Shown here piece by piece: positions 46,801-56,697 of a DNA stretch of 64,000 bases. A model generated the notes under the pieces. The model made no database searches. It was not told the DNA's origin and saw only the letters and a list, made by a program, of their open reading frames with translations. A program made the translations under genes and the position numbers. Every line of letters starts with the position of its first letter. The first letter of the stretch is position 1. The DNA comes from Neodontobutis hainanensis (lineage: Eukaryota > Chordata > Actinopteri > Gobiiformes > Odontobutidae), in contig JALDNG010000040.1 in the NCBI GenBank assembly GCA_024349245.1, positions 1,447,501 to 1,511,500 of the forward strand, in the 5' to 3' direction.

Positions 46801-48774
46801 GTGTGGAGATTTGTCCTCCATGTATGAGATACAGTGTATTTAGTGAGTGAGAATTTAGACTGACCAGTACATGCTTTTGATTACTGTTCTCTTCAGTTGT
46901 TTTTCCTTTCATTTGTCCACTAGATGGCGCCAGATTAGTATTTGTTTTTGGTTCAATCCTGCTCTCGTTAAAGTGTAGTTTCTCTTCAAGTCCTCGTCTC
47001 CTCAGGTACAGTGCAAAGAATGGATTCGGAGTTGTTGGGTCAACAAAGCCTCAACAAAGCTCCAGGCTTTTTTTTTTTTTTAGAAAGCGTCATAAAGGCA
47101 GTGTTGACATTGTAACTTAATATCCACCAAGAGGCGTGTCGTAGCGGGGTCGTAAAGCAGTCTTGTGAAGGCAGTTTTATAAAATGGTAATCATTTGTGA
47201 GTGTAAATAATTCTCCTGATATACGGTTACGTGCAGTGGAAGTTATTTAATTTTTTTTTTATTTAGCTTCTCCACCTCAAATACAAATAACATTACATAA
47301 ACACCGGCTGAACTAAAGAACACACGGCAGCCTGAAGGACAAAATAAAGAAACATTTAAAGCTATCAGCTTGGTTTACATGTCAAACTCAACAAACCTGT
47401 TTTTTTTTTTGGCTCCGATACATTTGTTAGATGTTTAATCGGAGACAAAAGGTACTAAAGTATTCTGAAGAGCTATGTGAGAAGGAAATAATGTTACAAA
47501 ACAAAATGAAAGTAAACAGGGGTAAGAAGTTCCAAGAGGCCAAAATGGGGTTGAAAATCTGGTCAAAGTGGCACAGACTTATTGAATTTACAACATTATG
47601 GTTGAAATTAATGCTGTAAACGAACTGATTGAAATGAAACACTGTAAAATGTAACAATAGTGTCTGGCCCCTGAAACTATTTTCATTCCCCAATGTTGAG
47701 TTTGACACCTCCAAATGAGAAAACCATTCAAACAATCAAGGATATTAATGAAAAGATAAGTCTTGTTCTGTCGTTGAGTGGATATACAGCCTGAGTTAGT
47801 GTTGCTTTAAGAAATAGTTCAAACCTACATCTGAAAAGTTGACCTCTTATAACTCTGGATGTAAAAGAAACTATTAATTAAATTCTGGTTCCATTTTTAT
47901 CTCTGTATTGATAAAACAGATGCTCTCCGGGGAATGTCAGAGCGACTCAAAACCACTCTCTGGCCAAATGAAGGTACGTTTTTGTGATTATTTGTAATCC
48001 ATATAACTTCGTAAATCAACTCACGTATTGTGTTTTCTGTCAGGACGTCCAGTCGGTTCACAGCGACACGTCCTCAAACTCCGAGTGTTTAGTCGACGAC
48101 GCAATCGAGAGACAAGTGAGCCATTATTTCTCCGCCAATAAAACGCAGTCATCGTTTCTTCGCCTTATGTCTTAGACTAACCGTTGGTAAGATTTTGTGC
48201 TTTTGTGTATCTCACTGCTGCAAAAGGATTTAAACAGATTGAGAGGTAATGTCGGAAGCATGCTGTTAATATCTAACCCAAAAGAAATGTGAGGCATGTA
48301 ATAAAAAATAAAATAAACTTTCAGTGAGTGATAAATGATAATGTCTGATGGAAAACCTCTGGAAAAACTAGTTTGTGTTTGTTGTCCTGGACTCAAATGT
48401 TTCATAGGTGACTGCTTTACAGTTTTATCAATCAAAAAATCATCTTCTCATCTGGATTTAACCAGTTTTAATCCAGTTCTAACCAGGTTCAATCTATTCT
48501 AAACTGATTAAGGTCTGTGTTAAACCTCAAATCAAAGCCCGTCCAAACCTGGTTATAACAAGGTTTCCTTTAGAACAGGTTGATTATTCACAAAAAGCTG
48601 TCTGTGCTGTCTTTATTTATTTATATTTCCACTCATTGACAAACTTTCTCTTCGGTCCTCAGTCTGTTTGGTTTTCAGACGCCGTCAGTAAAACCGAAGT
48701 ACAAAGCAAACCAGACGAGACGGAGAAGAAGAGAACTATGGTATGCACAAGTCTCGAGAGCTCGCGTTACTCTT

Positions 48775-48810
<36 letters not shown>

Positions 48811-51800
48811 AATTCCTGTCACGGCTGGACATTTACTGTCATTGTTTTCTGTCGCCACCTCAGACTCTCAGAGTAAAGAGGATTCTTCCGACTGCATTGT
48901 TTGGCTCAGGAGCACAGGTGTTAATTCATTTGCAGCTGAAGTTACTATAAATGCACCCGGTTGTTTTTAGTAATCTATTTATGTATTTCCCAGAACACAG
49001 ACTCTCCGCCTCAGGTTTGTGGTCAATAACATCGAGAAGTATGTGAAAGGAATGAGATGCAACCCAACACAAGGAAATGAAAGCCTAGAATGCAACATTT
49101 ATCCAGTGTAGCAGCAGATGATTGATAAAGTTCACGCAGAAGCAACACGGATCTTGTCAAGTTGCACAATCCTCTCTTGTGGTCAACAGTTTGCACAGTG
49201 AAGCTATGTCAACAAGTCTAAGGACAGCAGGGACACGGGAAAAAGAAATAAAGCTGCAGATGTGAATTTAACTTTAACAGCACCATTAGATCTCGCTTGA
49301 ACCAAAGAATATTGCAGCCTTTCGGAAATGTTATCCCAAAAAAAGTCACAGTCACTTTATTGGTACAGGTAACTGTTTGTGTGGGTTTACGTTTATAGTT
49401 TGTAATGCACGGGTCATTTGCCTTTTGTCCAGTTTAGTAGAGCAGCTCCGATGGTGAAGGGCTTGTTTGTTAAAATGTTTTATTGAGGGTAGGACAAATG
49501 ACTAATGAGGTTTAGTTTGATCAATATGTCTCGCTCCGTGCCTACATTTGAAGATCAAATCAGTGCTTTTCTTGTTTCTTGATACAGATTGATTTGCCCA
49601 AAGGTTCACTCTTAACAAAAATGTGGACTGTCCAGTAAAAGCTCTTCTTACATTTCCTTCTGGTTACGGCGTCTGCGTCATGTGGCAGCTCTGGTTTTAT
49701 CTCTAAGAAAAACAAAGGGGAATGTTGCCTTTGTGCCACCATTACGTTTTCAGGTTTGAAGATTCTTTCGGTAATCTAAATAAGAGTTCACATGCAGGCA
49801 TTTCCTTTGAATGCTATTGGGTTTTGGCCGGTTTTTCAGGTCGGTGCAATGTTTTAATGTCTCTGTGTAAGGCTCTTATTCATCCAGGCATGAAATATAG
49901 AAAAGGTCTGCACAGTATTCTGAACATTAATCATCACAATATTAATGTAGTGTATATATATATTATGTATTAAATATGACTGACGTCCAAAAGCAGGATA
50001 ATATCGCTACATACAACAGGTTTACACATGTTTGACTGCTCTTTGATGCAAATGTTTAGGATAAGATATGACTTTATTCACCCCACAGTGGCACAAATTC
50101 AGTTAGAGCAGCTCACACAAATGGAAAATGGAAAAGTGTGAAAAAGAAAGTACAACCAGTGTAATCCTTAAAACAGAAATCAGTAAAAATTTCAAGTATG
50201 GACAAGTATTTAGAGTTACTTTCCCGAGCACAGATGTATTTAATGTTTATGACGCGTGAGAACCTTCAGAGACGCATGAGACACATTGTCTGGCCTTTGT
50301 CTTTGGAGCTTCAACAAGGCATCTTCACTCTTCTTTCTAAACCCTGGATTACAGGCCGTTCATTATTCATTCACTCCACGGTCACACACTGGTGGTGGTA
50401 AGCTACGTCTGTAGCACCTACGAGCTCTCCGAACCATCACCGAACCTTGGCACACATTCATACACCAGAGCTGTGTCACTGGAGGCCAGGTGGGTCAAGT
50501 GTCTTGCCCAAGGACACAAGGCCAGTATGACTCTAGTGTGTGTATCTCTGTTAAGATATAATTCCAACCTAAATAAAGTGACTGGTGAGTGTCTTTACTT
50601 TATTCTCACCAAATTCGATTACAACACTGTGCTGCTGTAGTTTGTTATTATAGTGCGGCCTAGAACGGGGAAGTGGGCAGTTATTTTTCCCCAAAGGCCA
50701 CATTAGAACATGGGACACAATAAACTCACTTATACTCAATAAAAAAACATTTCTTTTGCCTTTAGTTTAACGTTTGAACTTTATGCAAGACAATAAGTGC
50801 AATAAAGACTTTATATTCAACTCCACAGTCACAGCTGCTGCTCCTCTGTTTTCGAGCTACTCTTTACGGTTTGTTCTAAAATCTGTGTCTCACTGAGGGC
50901 CTTAGTTTGCCCACCACTGGTCGAAAAACAGGCGTCTGAGAGTGTTTTTTGGACATTAATTTTGTGTTACCTGTAGCACTAGTGTTAGCGTTAAATGGCT
51001 TCTTGACACTTTTATGAGGTATTTGTAAGTGCTCTATTAACTAAATAAATAGTTACTAAGTACTAACTACGTTTGTTAGAGGTTGTATGTCCTGTTTGTC
51101 CAACATCATAACTCTAAACAATTCTATCATTTTCTGTTTTGACTTGTATTGAATGCTATACGGCTAATGCTGTTCACTTTAAATTGTCCTTTTGATTATT
51201 GTCAGCATAATGTCATTCCTGACTTTTCCTGGCTGAATTTTCATTAAATCCCATTGACTTTCAAATATTCTTTTGGATTTTGAAATGGATCCAAATATAA
51301 TCTCATATGATCCACTTTTGGCTCCACAGTCACACTGCCACGCCCAAACGGCCAGTAAACTTTCTTTACGTGCACATACCTTCATGATTATCTTTCCTGT
51401 TGTTTATAATTACACCTGTTATTGTTTATATCTCTGTCGCAGGAGTCGGTGGAAGTTCAGAACCTGGAGTTTGCCAAAGTGTCCAGTGACGGAGCCGTCC
51501 TCGACCCTTTAGACGTACGTTCACACAAGAGCACATTAATCCTTGACAATGCCTAAATTGTTAGATCAAAATGCAAAATTATACTTTCGATTTCGTTACC
51601 TGTGCAAAAATGTGTGACTCTGTTCGTGCTGTTATTTGTAGACATAATAAATATTCCTGCAGTATAGTCTTTAGGTCTCCATGAAGCTTTAATATCTGTA
51701 ACGTGTGGTCTTTCAAGTCTTAAACTGTCTTCATACTCTTCCAGGATGAGGACGGCCTTTTGTCCTGGTGGCAAACCGTGGAGGGTATGTCAAATTTGGT

Positions 51801-54451
51801 GACATGTAATTATGGTTAAAAACCGCTCAAAGTGGGCTAACGGTCTCTTTGCGTTAGGCTGGGGCGAGTGGAATGAGTCCACGCATGACCAAGAGGCAGA
51901 AGAGTAAGTATTCAGTCAGGTTTGTGGGTATAACTAAGGCATGAGAATGACAGACAAAAAGAAAATAAATGTGATTTTGGAATGTCAAAGTCTTGAGCAC
52001 AAGCTGAAAAGGCAGGACCTTAAGAGAACTGTGCATAACTGAATGACCACAAACACTGATGACTCAAAGCAATGTTGTAAGAGTGGGCTGGAAGTCGTGC
52101 ATTACATTGTGAGAGACTGATAAAGTAATACAGGAAACCATTAAAGTTAATGATGCGACAGAGGTAGTGTTTCATTGACTTTTGCTTGTTTAGAAATGTG
52201 TCTACCAACGTTAGTGCGAGTTAGGAACTGCAATCTAAATATGCACACAACTTGTAATCAAAATTTACTTGTGTTTTTCTGCAATAATACTACAGTTTAT
52301 TTAAATAGATGCTTTGTTTCTCCGATTGGTTTTGTTTTTCAAATTGACTTTATGCAGAGGCAGTTTTTTCTGTGTTCGTTAATTCTGTCTTTTAAAAATC
52401 CAACATGAATTCTTTGTATGGAATTGGGAAAGCTGTCCAGGTTGACTAAACTTCTCTTTCTGACTGGAAAACCTAAATAATTATGTAAAAAAGGGTGTCT
52501 AATGTGTGTCTTGTTGGATATTTCCTTCCGTCCAGAGTGGTGGAACAAGCGGCCGACCGTGTCTTCATGGCGGCTCGTCTCTTCGTTCGTCTCTTCAACA
52601 AACGCGGCGCATCCCTTCAGCAGCGCATCCTGGAGCTGCTGTCTTTGGCCGACGCCGCCGACACTTTCCACAAGAAAACTGTAACGGCCAGTGTCGGCGG
52701 GGGCGTGGCCAGTGTCGCGGGCTCCGTCGCCACCATCACGGGCCTCATTTTGGCGCCGTTCACTGCCGGGACGTCGCTCATCGTCACAGCCGTCGGGATC
52801 GGGGTCGCCACGGCGGGAGGACTGGCCTCTGCGTCGGCCAACATCACCGACACGGTCCACTCCAAAACGGACCGCAAGAAGGTGGAGAAGATGATCCAGG
52901 ACTATCAGGAGGAGATCAAGGACATCAAGGAGTGTCTGGAGTTTCTGCAGGTGATGACATGGTGTTTTTCTTTTATGCTGAACAAATAATAGTACAGCAT
53001 CATAGGTTGCTCCGGAGATAAATATTGAATACTAGGTACATTTGACTTGGTTCCCTGTACTTTTTAAAGGATATGGTTTTGAGTTTGCCGAGCTTGATGT
53101 AGTTTGAGGACCACCGTAAACCTTGGCAACTTAAAATCTGTTTTATTATACATGTTCATATTTACTCATCAAAAGCTTTTGGATCATTTGTTCAGTGTAT
53201 AAACCTGTTTTCTTGACAACAACAGTGGCCTATTTTTAGTAATGCACTGAATGTAGTTGGAGAAATCATGAAAGGGAATAAAAATGACATGTTAGGCATA
53301 AGATTGTTGATATTAAATGACTTTAGTAATTCTTGTGAGATCTTCTCAAGCTGGTGGCCCGGGACAATGTTGTGCCCATTATGGTCGTCACTCTGATTGG
53401 ATAAAGTCACCTAGTGTTAAAATAATTTCTTAGTTTTGGATCAATGGGTGAGATGACGGAGACAGCAGTAATTACTGACAGGAAACAGGAAATAGACAGT
53501 TCTTGTGATTGTTGTGATTGTCGGTTACCCAATCCCCTTCAGATATTTATCTAAACTATCTGCCTTTTCCAAATAAGGAAGGTTAGAAAATAGAAATATC
53601 TTGGTGGCAGCTCATATCAAATACGCGGGAGACCCGGGTTTGGTCGGGTTTATTTTCCTAATGTCCCTTCCCTCACTCTCAGTCTCTATCAAATAAAGCC
53701 AAAAAGGCCCAGAATTGTCTAAAAGAATATTAAAATGTTAAAATATTTTCTACCTCTACACCATGTAGACCAACCAATAAACTGGTCTAGATGGGATTTA
53801 CCCACACCAGACCTTCTTTGACTGCTTTGTCAAAACTGACCTGAACTATTTTAATTTGTTGTCATGCCAGGTTGACTAATTAATTTCAACTACAACACAA
53901 TTTAACAATGAACACAGGTCGGTATGTTCTCAGCCTGAATGCTTTTGTGACCCTCGTGCTTCTGACAGGAGGGGATGGAGACGCTGGAGGAGTGGAACTT
54001 TGAGAAATACGCCGAGAGCATCTCCGAAAAGCACTTGAACCAAAATGTGAAGCACGTAATGAAGGAGGGGGGCCGCGCCGGTAAGGCTTTAGTCATCAAC
54101 ACCGAGAGTCTGATCAGCACCGTGCAGATCCTGAGCGTCGCTGGGGGCGCGGCTAAAGCGGCCCAGGTCGTCAGCATCACCACCGGGGTCATGTCGGGCC
54201 TCTTCCTGGCTCTGGACGTCTTCTTCTTGGCCAAAGACTCCGTGGAGCTGAAGAAAGGTGCCAAGACGGAGTTCGCCGGTAAAATTCGAGAGGTGTGTAA
54301 GGAGCTGCAGGACGGGCTGCTGGAGCTGAACCGCATCAAAGAAGACCTGCAAAAAACCATGGACGGCATCGAAGTCGAGGTCGAAGAGGAACAAGACGAC
54401 GAGGAAATGTTGAAAGCTGATTTGAAAAAACGTATCGAGCTCGAAGAATAA
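43822..54451 (+). CDS. apolipoprotein L family protein with N-terminal NPF repeats
   Basis: Proposed exons are 43822-43882 (ATG at 43829), 43946-44011, 44387-44452, 44536-44586, 45304-45363, 45593-45652 (tentative), 45734-45796, 45884-45961, 47920-47973, 48044-48115, 48663-48740, 48864-48917 (tentative), 48994-49014, 51443-51514, 51745-51784, 51858-51903, 52536-52950 and 53969-54451. The total is about 610 residues. The first thirteen are short phase-0 cassettes encoding a polar, disordered N-terminus; the last two encode the APOL domain. APOL proteins insert into intracellular membranes and can form ion channels; human members are interferon-induced and act in immunity and organelle dynamics. 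Fish members typically have this long N-terminus and the WW-containing linker (LLSWWQTVEGWGEW). The gene lies next to two APOL relics. Confidence 0.85.
43946..44011 (+). CDS. APOL exon 2
   Basis: Twenty-two codons between CACTTTAG|GCC and ACACAG|GTGAAG (ALDNTTSPSVNKQDPPVTTA..). Phase 0 on both sides; polar and disordered. Confidence 0.72.
44387..44452 (+). CDS. APOL exon 3, NPF repeat A
   Basis: Encodes NPGVLRGVMQKVNPFRSTSQ and SQ before TCCCAG|GTAACA. First of three homologous cassettes with the core NPG-x4-QK-x-NPF. Confidence 0.82.
44536..44586 (+). CDS. APOL exon 4, spacer
   Basis: Seventeen codons (APKAESLDQGRAPDSDQ) between GTCACAG|GCT and GATCAG|GTCGGA. Phase 0 both sides, acidic. 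Confidence 0.65.
45304..45363 (+). CDS. APOL exon 5, NPF repeat B
   Basis: Encodes NPGVFKGMIQKVNPFKSLTQ between TTTCAG|AACC and ACACAG|GTGCGT. Homologous to the cassettes at 44387 and 45734. Confidence 0.82.
45593..45652 (+). CDS. tentative APOL spacer exon
   Basis: Twenty codons (VQMNNTTEALNAEIQPQTKQ) before AAACAG|GTACAT. Phase 0 and its position between two NPF cassettes mirror the spacer at 44536. The acceptor TTGTTAAAG is weak. Confidence 0.45.
45734..45796 (+). CDS. APOL exon, NPF repeat C
   Basis: Encodes NPGVISGMMQKLNPFKSSQS and K before TCGAAG|GTACAT; the acceptor is CAATGTAG|AATCC. Third homologous cassette. Confidence 0.82.
45884..45961 (+). CDS. APOL exon, HSD cassette 1
   Basis: Twenty-six codons starting DPQPLHSDLSCSDGN and ending SLPDVQ, between CTTTCAG|GAC and GTGCAG|GTAGAT. 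Resembles the cassette at 48044 (DVQSVHSDTSS), suggesting a second exon family. Serine-rich acidic motifs could be casein kinase sites. Confidence 0.75.
45985..46345. repeat. dispersed repeat in APOL intron
   Basis: Begins TCAATCTCAATCCAGTTTATTTATAGAGCGCTTTCATA and includes CCGGGAGCCAAAGAAGAGAAGC and GACAAGCTGCAGCGTTTTGTACC, wording common to a frequent fish repeat. No coding potential. Confidence 0.5.
47920..47973 (+). CDS. APOL exon
   Basis: Eighteen codons (MLSGECQSDSKPLSGQMK) between AAAACAG|ATG and ATGAAG|GTACGT, phase 0. Follows a 1.96-kb intron in which I see no further cassette. Confidence 0.65.
48044..48115 (+). CDS. APOL exon, HSD cassette 2
   Basis: Twenty-four codons starting DVQSVHSDTSSNSECLVDDA between TCTGTCAG|GAC and AGACAA|GTGAGC. 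Confidence 0.75.
48663..48740 (+). CDS. APOL exon
   Basis: Twenty-six codons (SVWFSDAVSKTEVQSKPDET and on) between TCCTCAG|TCT and ACTATG|GTATGC, phase 0. Confidence 0.68.
48778..48809. repeat. (GT)n microsatellite
   Basis: About sixteen GT/TG dinucleotides, 38 bases after an APOL donor and 55 before the next candidate acceptor. Probably length-polymorphic. Confidence 0.9.
48864..48917 (+). CDS. tentative APOL exon
   Basis: Good acceptor GCCACCTCAG and donor GCACAG|GTGTTA with 54 bases. In phase 0 it reads TLRVKRILPTALFGSGAQ. In another phase it reads DSQSKEDSSDCIVWL, which looks more like its neighbours but does not fit their phase. It may be skipped, or may mark a frame change. Confidence 0.4.
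48994..49014 (+). CDS. APOL 21-base micro-exon
   Basis: Seven codons (NTDSPPQ) between TTTCCCAG|AAC and CCTCAG|GTTTGT, phase 0. Confidence 0.5.
51443..51514 (+). CDS. APOL exon
   Basis: Twenty-four codons starting ESVEVQNLEFAKVSSDGA and ending DPLD, between TCGCAG|GAG and TTAGAC|GTACGT. Its partner is absent from the left inverted arm. Confidence 0.75.
51745..51784 (+). CDS. APOL linker exon 1
   Basis: Encodes DEDGLLSWWQTVE and one base of the next codon, between CTTCCAG|GAT and GAGG|GTATGT. The WW motif precedes the APOL domain in fish family members. Confidence 0.8.
51858..51903 (+). CDS. APOL linker exon 2
   Basis: Encodes GWGEWNESTHDQEAE after GCGTTAG|GC, ending in phase 2 at AGAAGA|GTAAGT-like donor. 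Joins the long exon as EE-VVEQAADR. Confidence 0.78.
52536..52950 (+). CDS. APOL domain exon 1
   Basis: A 415-base exon. After VVEQAADRVFMAARLFVRLF and LELLSLADAADTFHKKT comes the Gly/Ala-rich membrane segment ASVGGGVASVAGSVATIT, LILAPFTAGTSLIV, VGIGVATAGGLASASANIT, then a charged helix DRKKVEKMIQDYQEEIKDIK. This is the pore-forming/membrane-addressing core of APOL proteins. The GC content is clearly above the introns around it. Confidence 0.9.
53969..54451 (+). CDS. APOL domain last exon
   Basis: 160 codons and a stop at 54449-54451. It encodes EGMETLEEWNFEKYAESISE, a second hydrophobic region (ILSVAGGAAKAAQVVSITTG, GLFLALDVFFLAKDSVEL) and a charged C-terminal coiled-coil with VEVEEEQDDEE, as in the leucine-zipper-like tail of APOLs. 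The truncated twin is at 36481-36609. Confidence 0.9.
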   Translation, partial: EGMETLEEWNFEKYAESISEKHLNQNVKHVMKEGGRAGKALVINTESLISTVQILSVAGGAAKAAQVVSITTGVMSGLFLALDVFFLAKDSVELKKGAKTEFAGKIREVCKELQDGLLELNRIKEDLQKTMDGIEVEVEEEQDDEEMLKADLKKRIELEE

Positions 54452-55446
54452 AGCAAATACAAGCCAAGATCTCAAGCTTTTTTAAAACATTTAGTTTGAC
54501 TTTAACTAGCTGCTTTTAGGTTTATTTATCTGAATTATGTAGTAATATTAAGTATAATTTAAGTTTATAATTTAGTATATTTCTTATTTCTCCGTTTTGT
54601 CTCATGAGGAAGAAAACAACTAAATACCAAAACAAACAAGGAAGAGGGCTCATGTGTTTTATAAGATTACCAAAGAACTACATAAAACAACTGAGTAGGT
54701 TTTCTTCTTTTCCTCGTCAATGCATTTTGTCTTGTCCTTCTTTCGTCCATATGAAACAACTTCTTCTACCGTCATTGTGCCACAACATTTTTAATTTTTT
54801 TATGATGCATTCCCACAAAGGACTAAATGAGACAAATGTCATAAACTCTGAGGTCACTGTAGTTCGTTCAGAGGAACTGTCTGCATGATAAAAAAAACCA
54901 AGGTTCTTTCTAAAAATATCTGTGAAAAAACCCAACAGACCAGTGAGAACGAAGTGTTGAGTGATGAGGAAGCGTGATCGCTGTGTGCTCTTCCTGTGGC
55001 AGAGTGGAGTGCAGCTGTAGATGTTTTTGTTTTGTTTTGTTTTTCTGATGTTGATCTCATCTTTCCTTGTTCTAAATAAATTTGATCTTCAGTGTGAGAC
55101 AAGATGCTGTGGGCCTCACACCAAGTGTTTAGATCAAAAATGCACTTTGCTTTAAACAGAATGTATTAAAGAAAAAACATTACCAATTATTTTGTCATTA
55201 ATGTACAGTATGTGACCTAGACACCTCTAACCGCGTGGTCCTTTTTAAAAAAATGTTTCAACAATTAAAGTACAAATGAACAAAACACAAAGAACAAATG
55301 AACACAGCTCAGCACGGTCCAAGGGGACAAGACAAAAAAGGTTTGTCACTAATCCAACACAGGAAGATGTTCTCTTGTGCAGTTTATGTGAGGATGTTAT
55401 TTAATCTGCTGGAGCCTGGACCAACCTGGACCAAACACGCTGATTT
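54452..55446. other. APOL 3'UTR and downstream DNA shared with the left arm
   Basis: AATAAA overlaps the stop codon (54447-54452). Bases 54620-55120 repeat 36470-35960 in reverse. No gene recognised. Confidence 0.55.
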
Positions 55447-56697
55447 GAAAACCCAGTTTCCAAAAAGTTGGGACACTGTACAAATAAAATAAATAAATAA
55501 TAAATAAATAAATAAAAAAAATAATACAAATAAAAAAAGAATGCAATGATGTGGAAGTTTCAAATTTCAACATTTTATTCAGAATACAACATAGATAACC
55601 TATAAAATGTTTAAACTGAGAAATTGTATAATTTTAAGGGAAAAATAAGTTGATTTATAATTTATTTTAGAACAGTTTGCAAACGTCTGGGACTGAGGAG
55701 ACAAGCTGCTCAAGTTTAGGAATGTTGTCCCATTCTTGTCTAATACAGGCTTCTACTGTCTTAGGTCTTCTTTGTCGCATCTTCCTCTTTATGAAGATCT
55801 GGACATTTCAGAACCGGATCCTTCTTTTACGCAGCCATGATGTTGTAATTGATGCAGGATGTGGACTGACATTGTCATGTTGGAAAATGCAAGGTTTTCC
55901 CTGAAAGAGACGACGTCTGGATGGGAGCATGTGTTGTTCTAGATAAACCTTTCAGCTTTGATGGTGCCTTTCCAGATGTGTAAGCTGCCCATGTCAACAT
56001 GCACTTTGCCTCAGTCCATTTTAAATGAGCCTTGGCTCCAGAGAAAACGTCTGTGCTTCTGGATAATATTTAGATATGGCTTCTTTTTTGACCCATAGAG
56101 TTTTAGTCGGCAACGGTGAATGGCCCTGGTGGATTGTGTTCACCGACAATGTTTACTGGAAGTATTCCTGATCCATGTTGTGATTTCCATTACAGTACAT
56201 TCCTGTTTGTGATGCAGTGCCCTCTAAAGGCCTGAAGACCACGGGCGTCCAGTATGGTTCTCCGGCTTTGGCCCTTACGCACAGAGATTGTTCCAGATTC
56301 TCTGAATCTTTGGATGATATTATGCACTGTAGATGATGATAACGTCAAACTCTTTGCATTTTTTTTCTGAGAAACTCCTTTCTGATATTGCTCCACTATT
56401 TTTTTTACTTCTGAGAGACACTGAGAGGCTCTTTTTAAACCCAAGCATGTTGCCAGTTGGTCCTCCAGCTGTTCTTTATATGTACATTTAACCTTTCCGG
56501 CCTCTTATTGCTACCTCATGAAAACCAAAATGAGCCAATATCTTGCATGACATTTCAATATGTCTCACTTTCAACATTAATGTCATCTACGTTGTACTCA
56601 ATAAAATATTGAAATTCGAAATATTCACATCATTGTATTCTGTTTTTATTCACAACTTGTACAGTGTCCCAACTTTTTTGGATTCGGGTTTGTACAT
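55447..56697 (-). mobile_element. Tc1-like DNA transposon, degenerate
   Basis: Inverted terminal repeats: GTTTCCAAAAAGTTGGGACA at the left and, on the other strand, TCCAAAAAAGTTGGGACACT at the right. The minus strand at 56444-56190 encodes a transposase N-terminal helix-turn-helix with QYQKGVSQKKNAKSLTLSSS, VHNIIQRFRESGTISVRKGQ and HCITNRN. Farther on, pieces such as NTIHRAIHRC and FQHDN are out of frame. An internal AAAT-rich tract lies at 55486-55545. Absent from the left arm, so it was inserted after the duplication or lost there. Confidence 0.8.
55486..55545. repeat. AAAT/AAATA simple repeat
   Basis: Tandem AAATA and AAAT units inside the left end of the Tc1-like element. Confidence 0.8.

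Noticed and set aside
46630..46825. A possible further APOL cassette (LSDTESKQTYIIVG)
   Set aside because: An acceptor-like TAG precedes it, but no donor follows in phase and the frame turns hydrophobic and Cys-rich, unlike the other cassettes.
49560..49742. An open frame whose peptide (MVAQRQHSPLFFLEIKPELP) recurs at 38090-38160, suggesting a conserved protein
   Set aside because: The match comes from the inverted duplication of non-coding DNA. The frames diverge by frameshift after about 25 residues and have no splice context.
52339..52877. Minus-strand and alternative plus-strand frames of 80-173 codons
   Set aside because: All overlap the GC-rich APOL pore exon, which has clear family sequence in its own frame.
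53902..54462. A serine-rich 186-codon minus-strand frame
   Set aside because: Antisense shadow of the last APOL exon.
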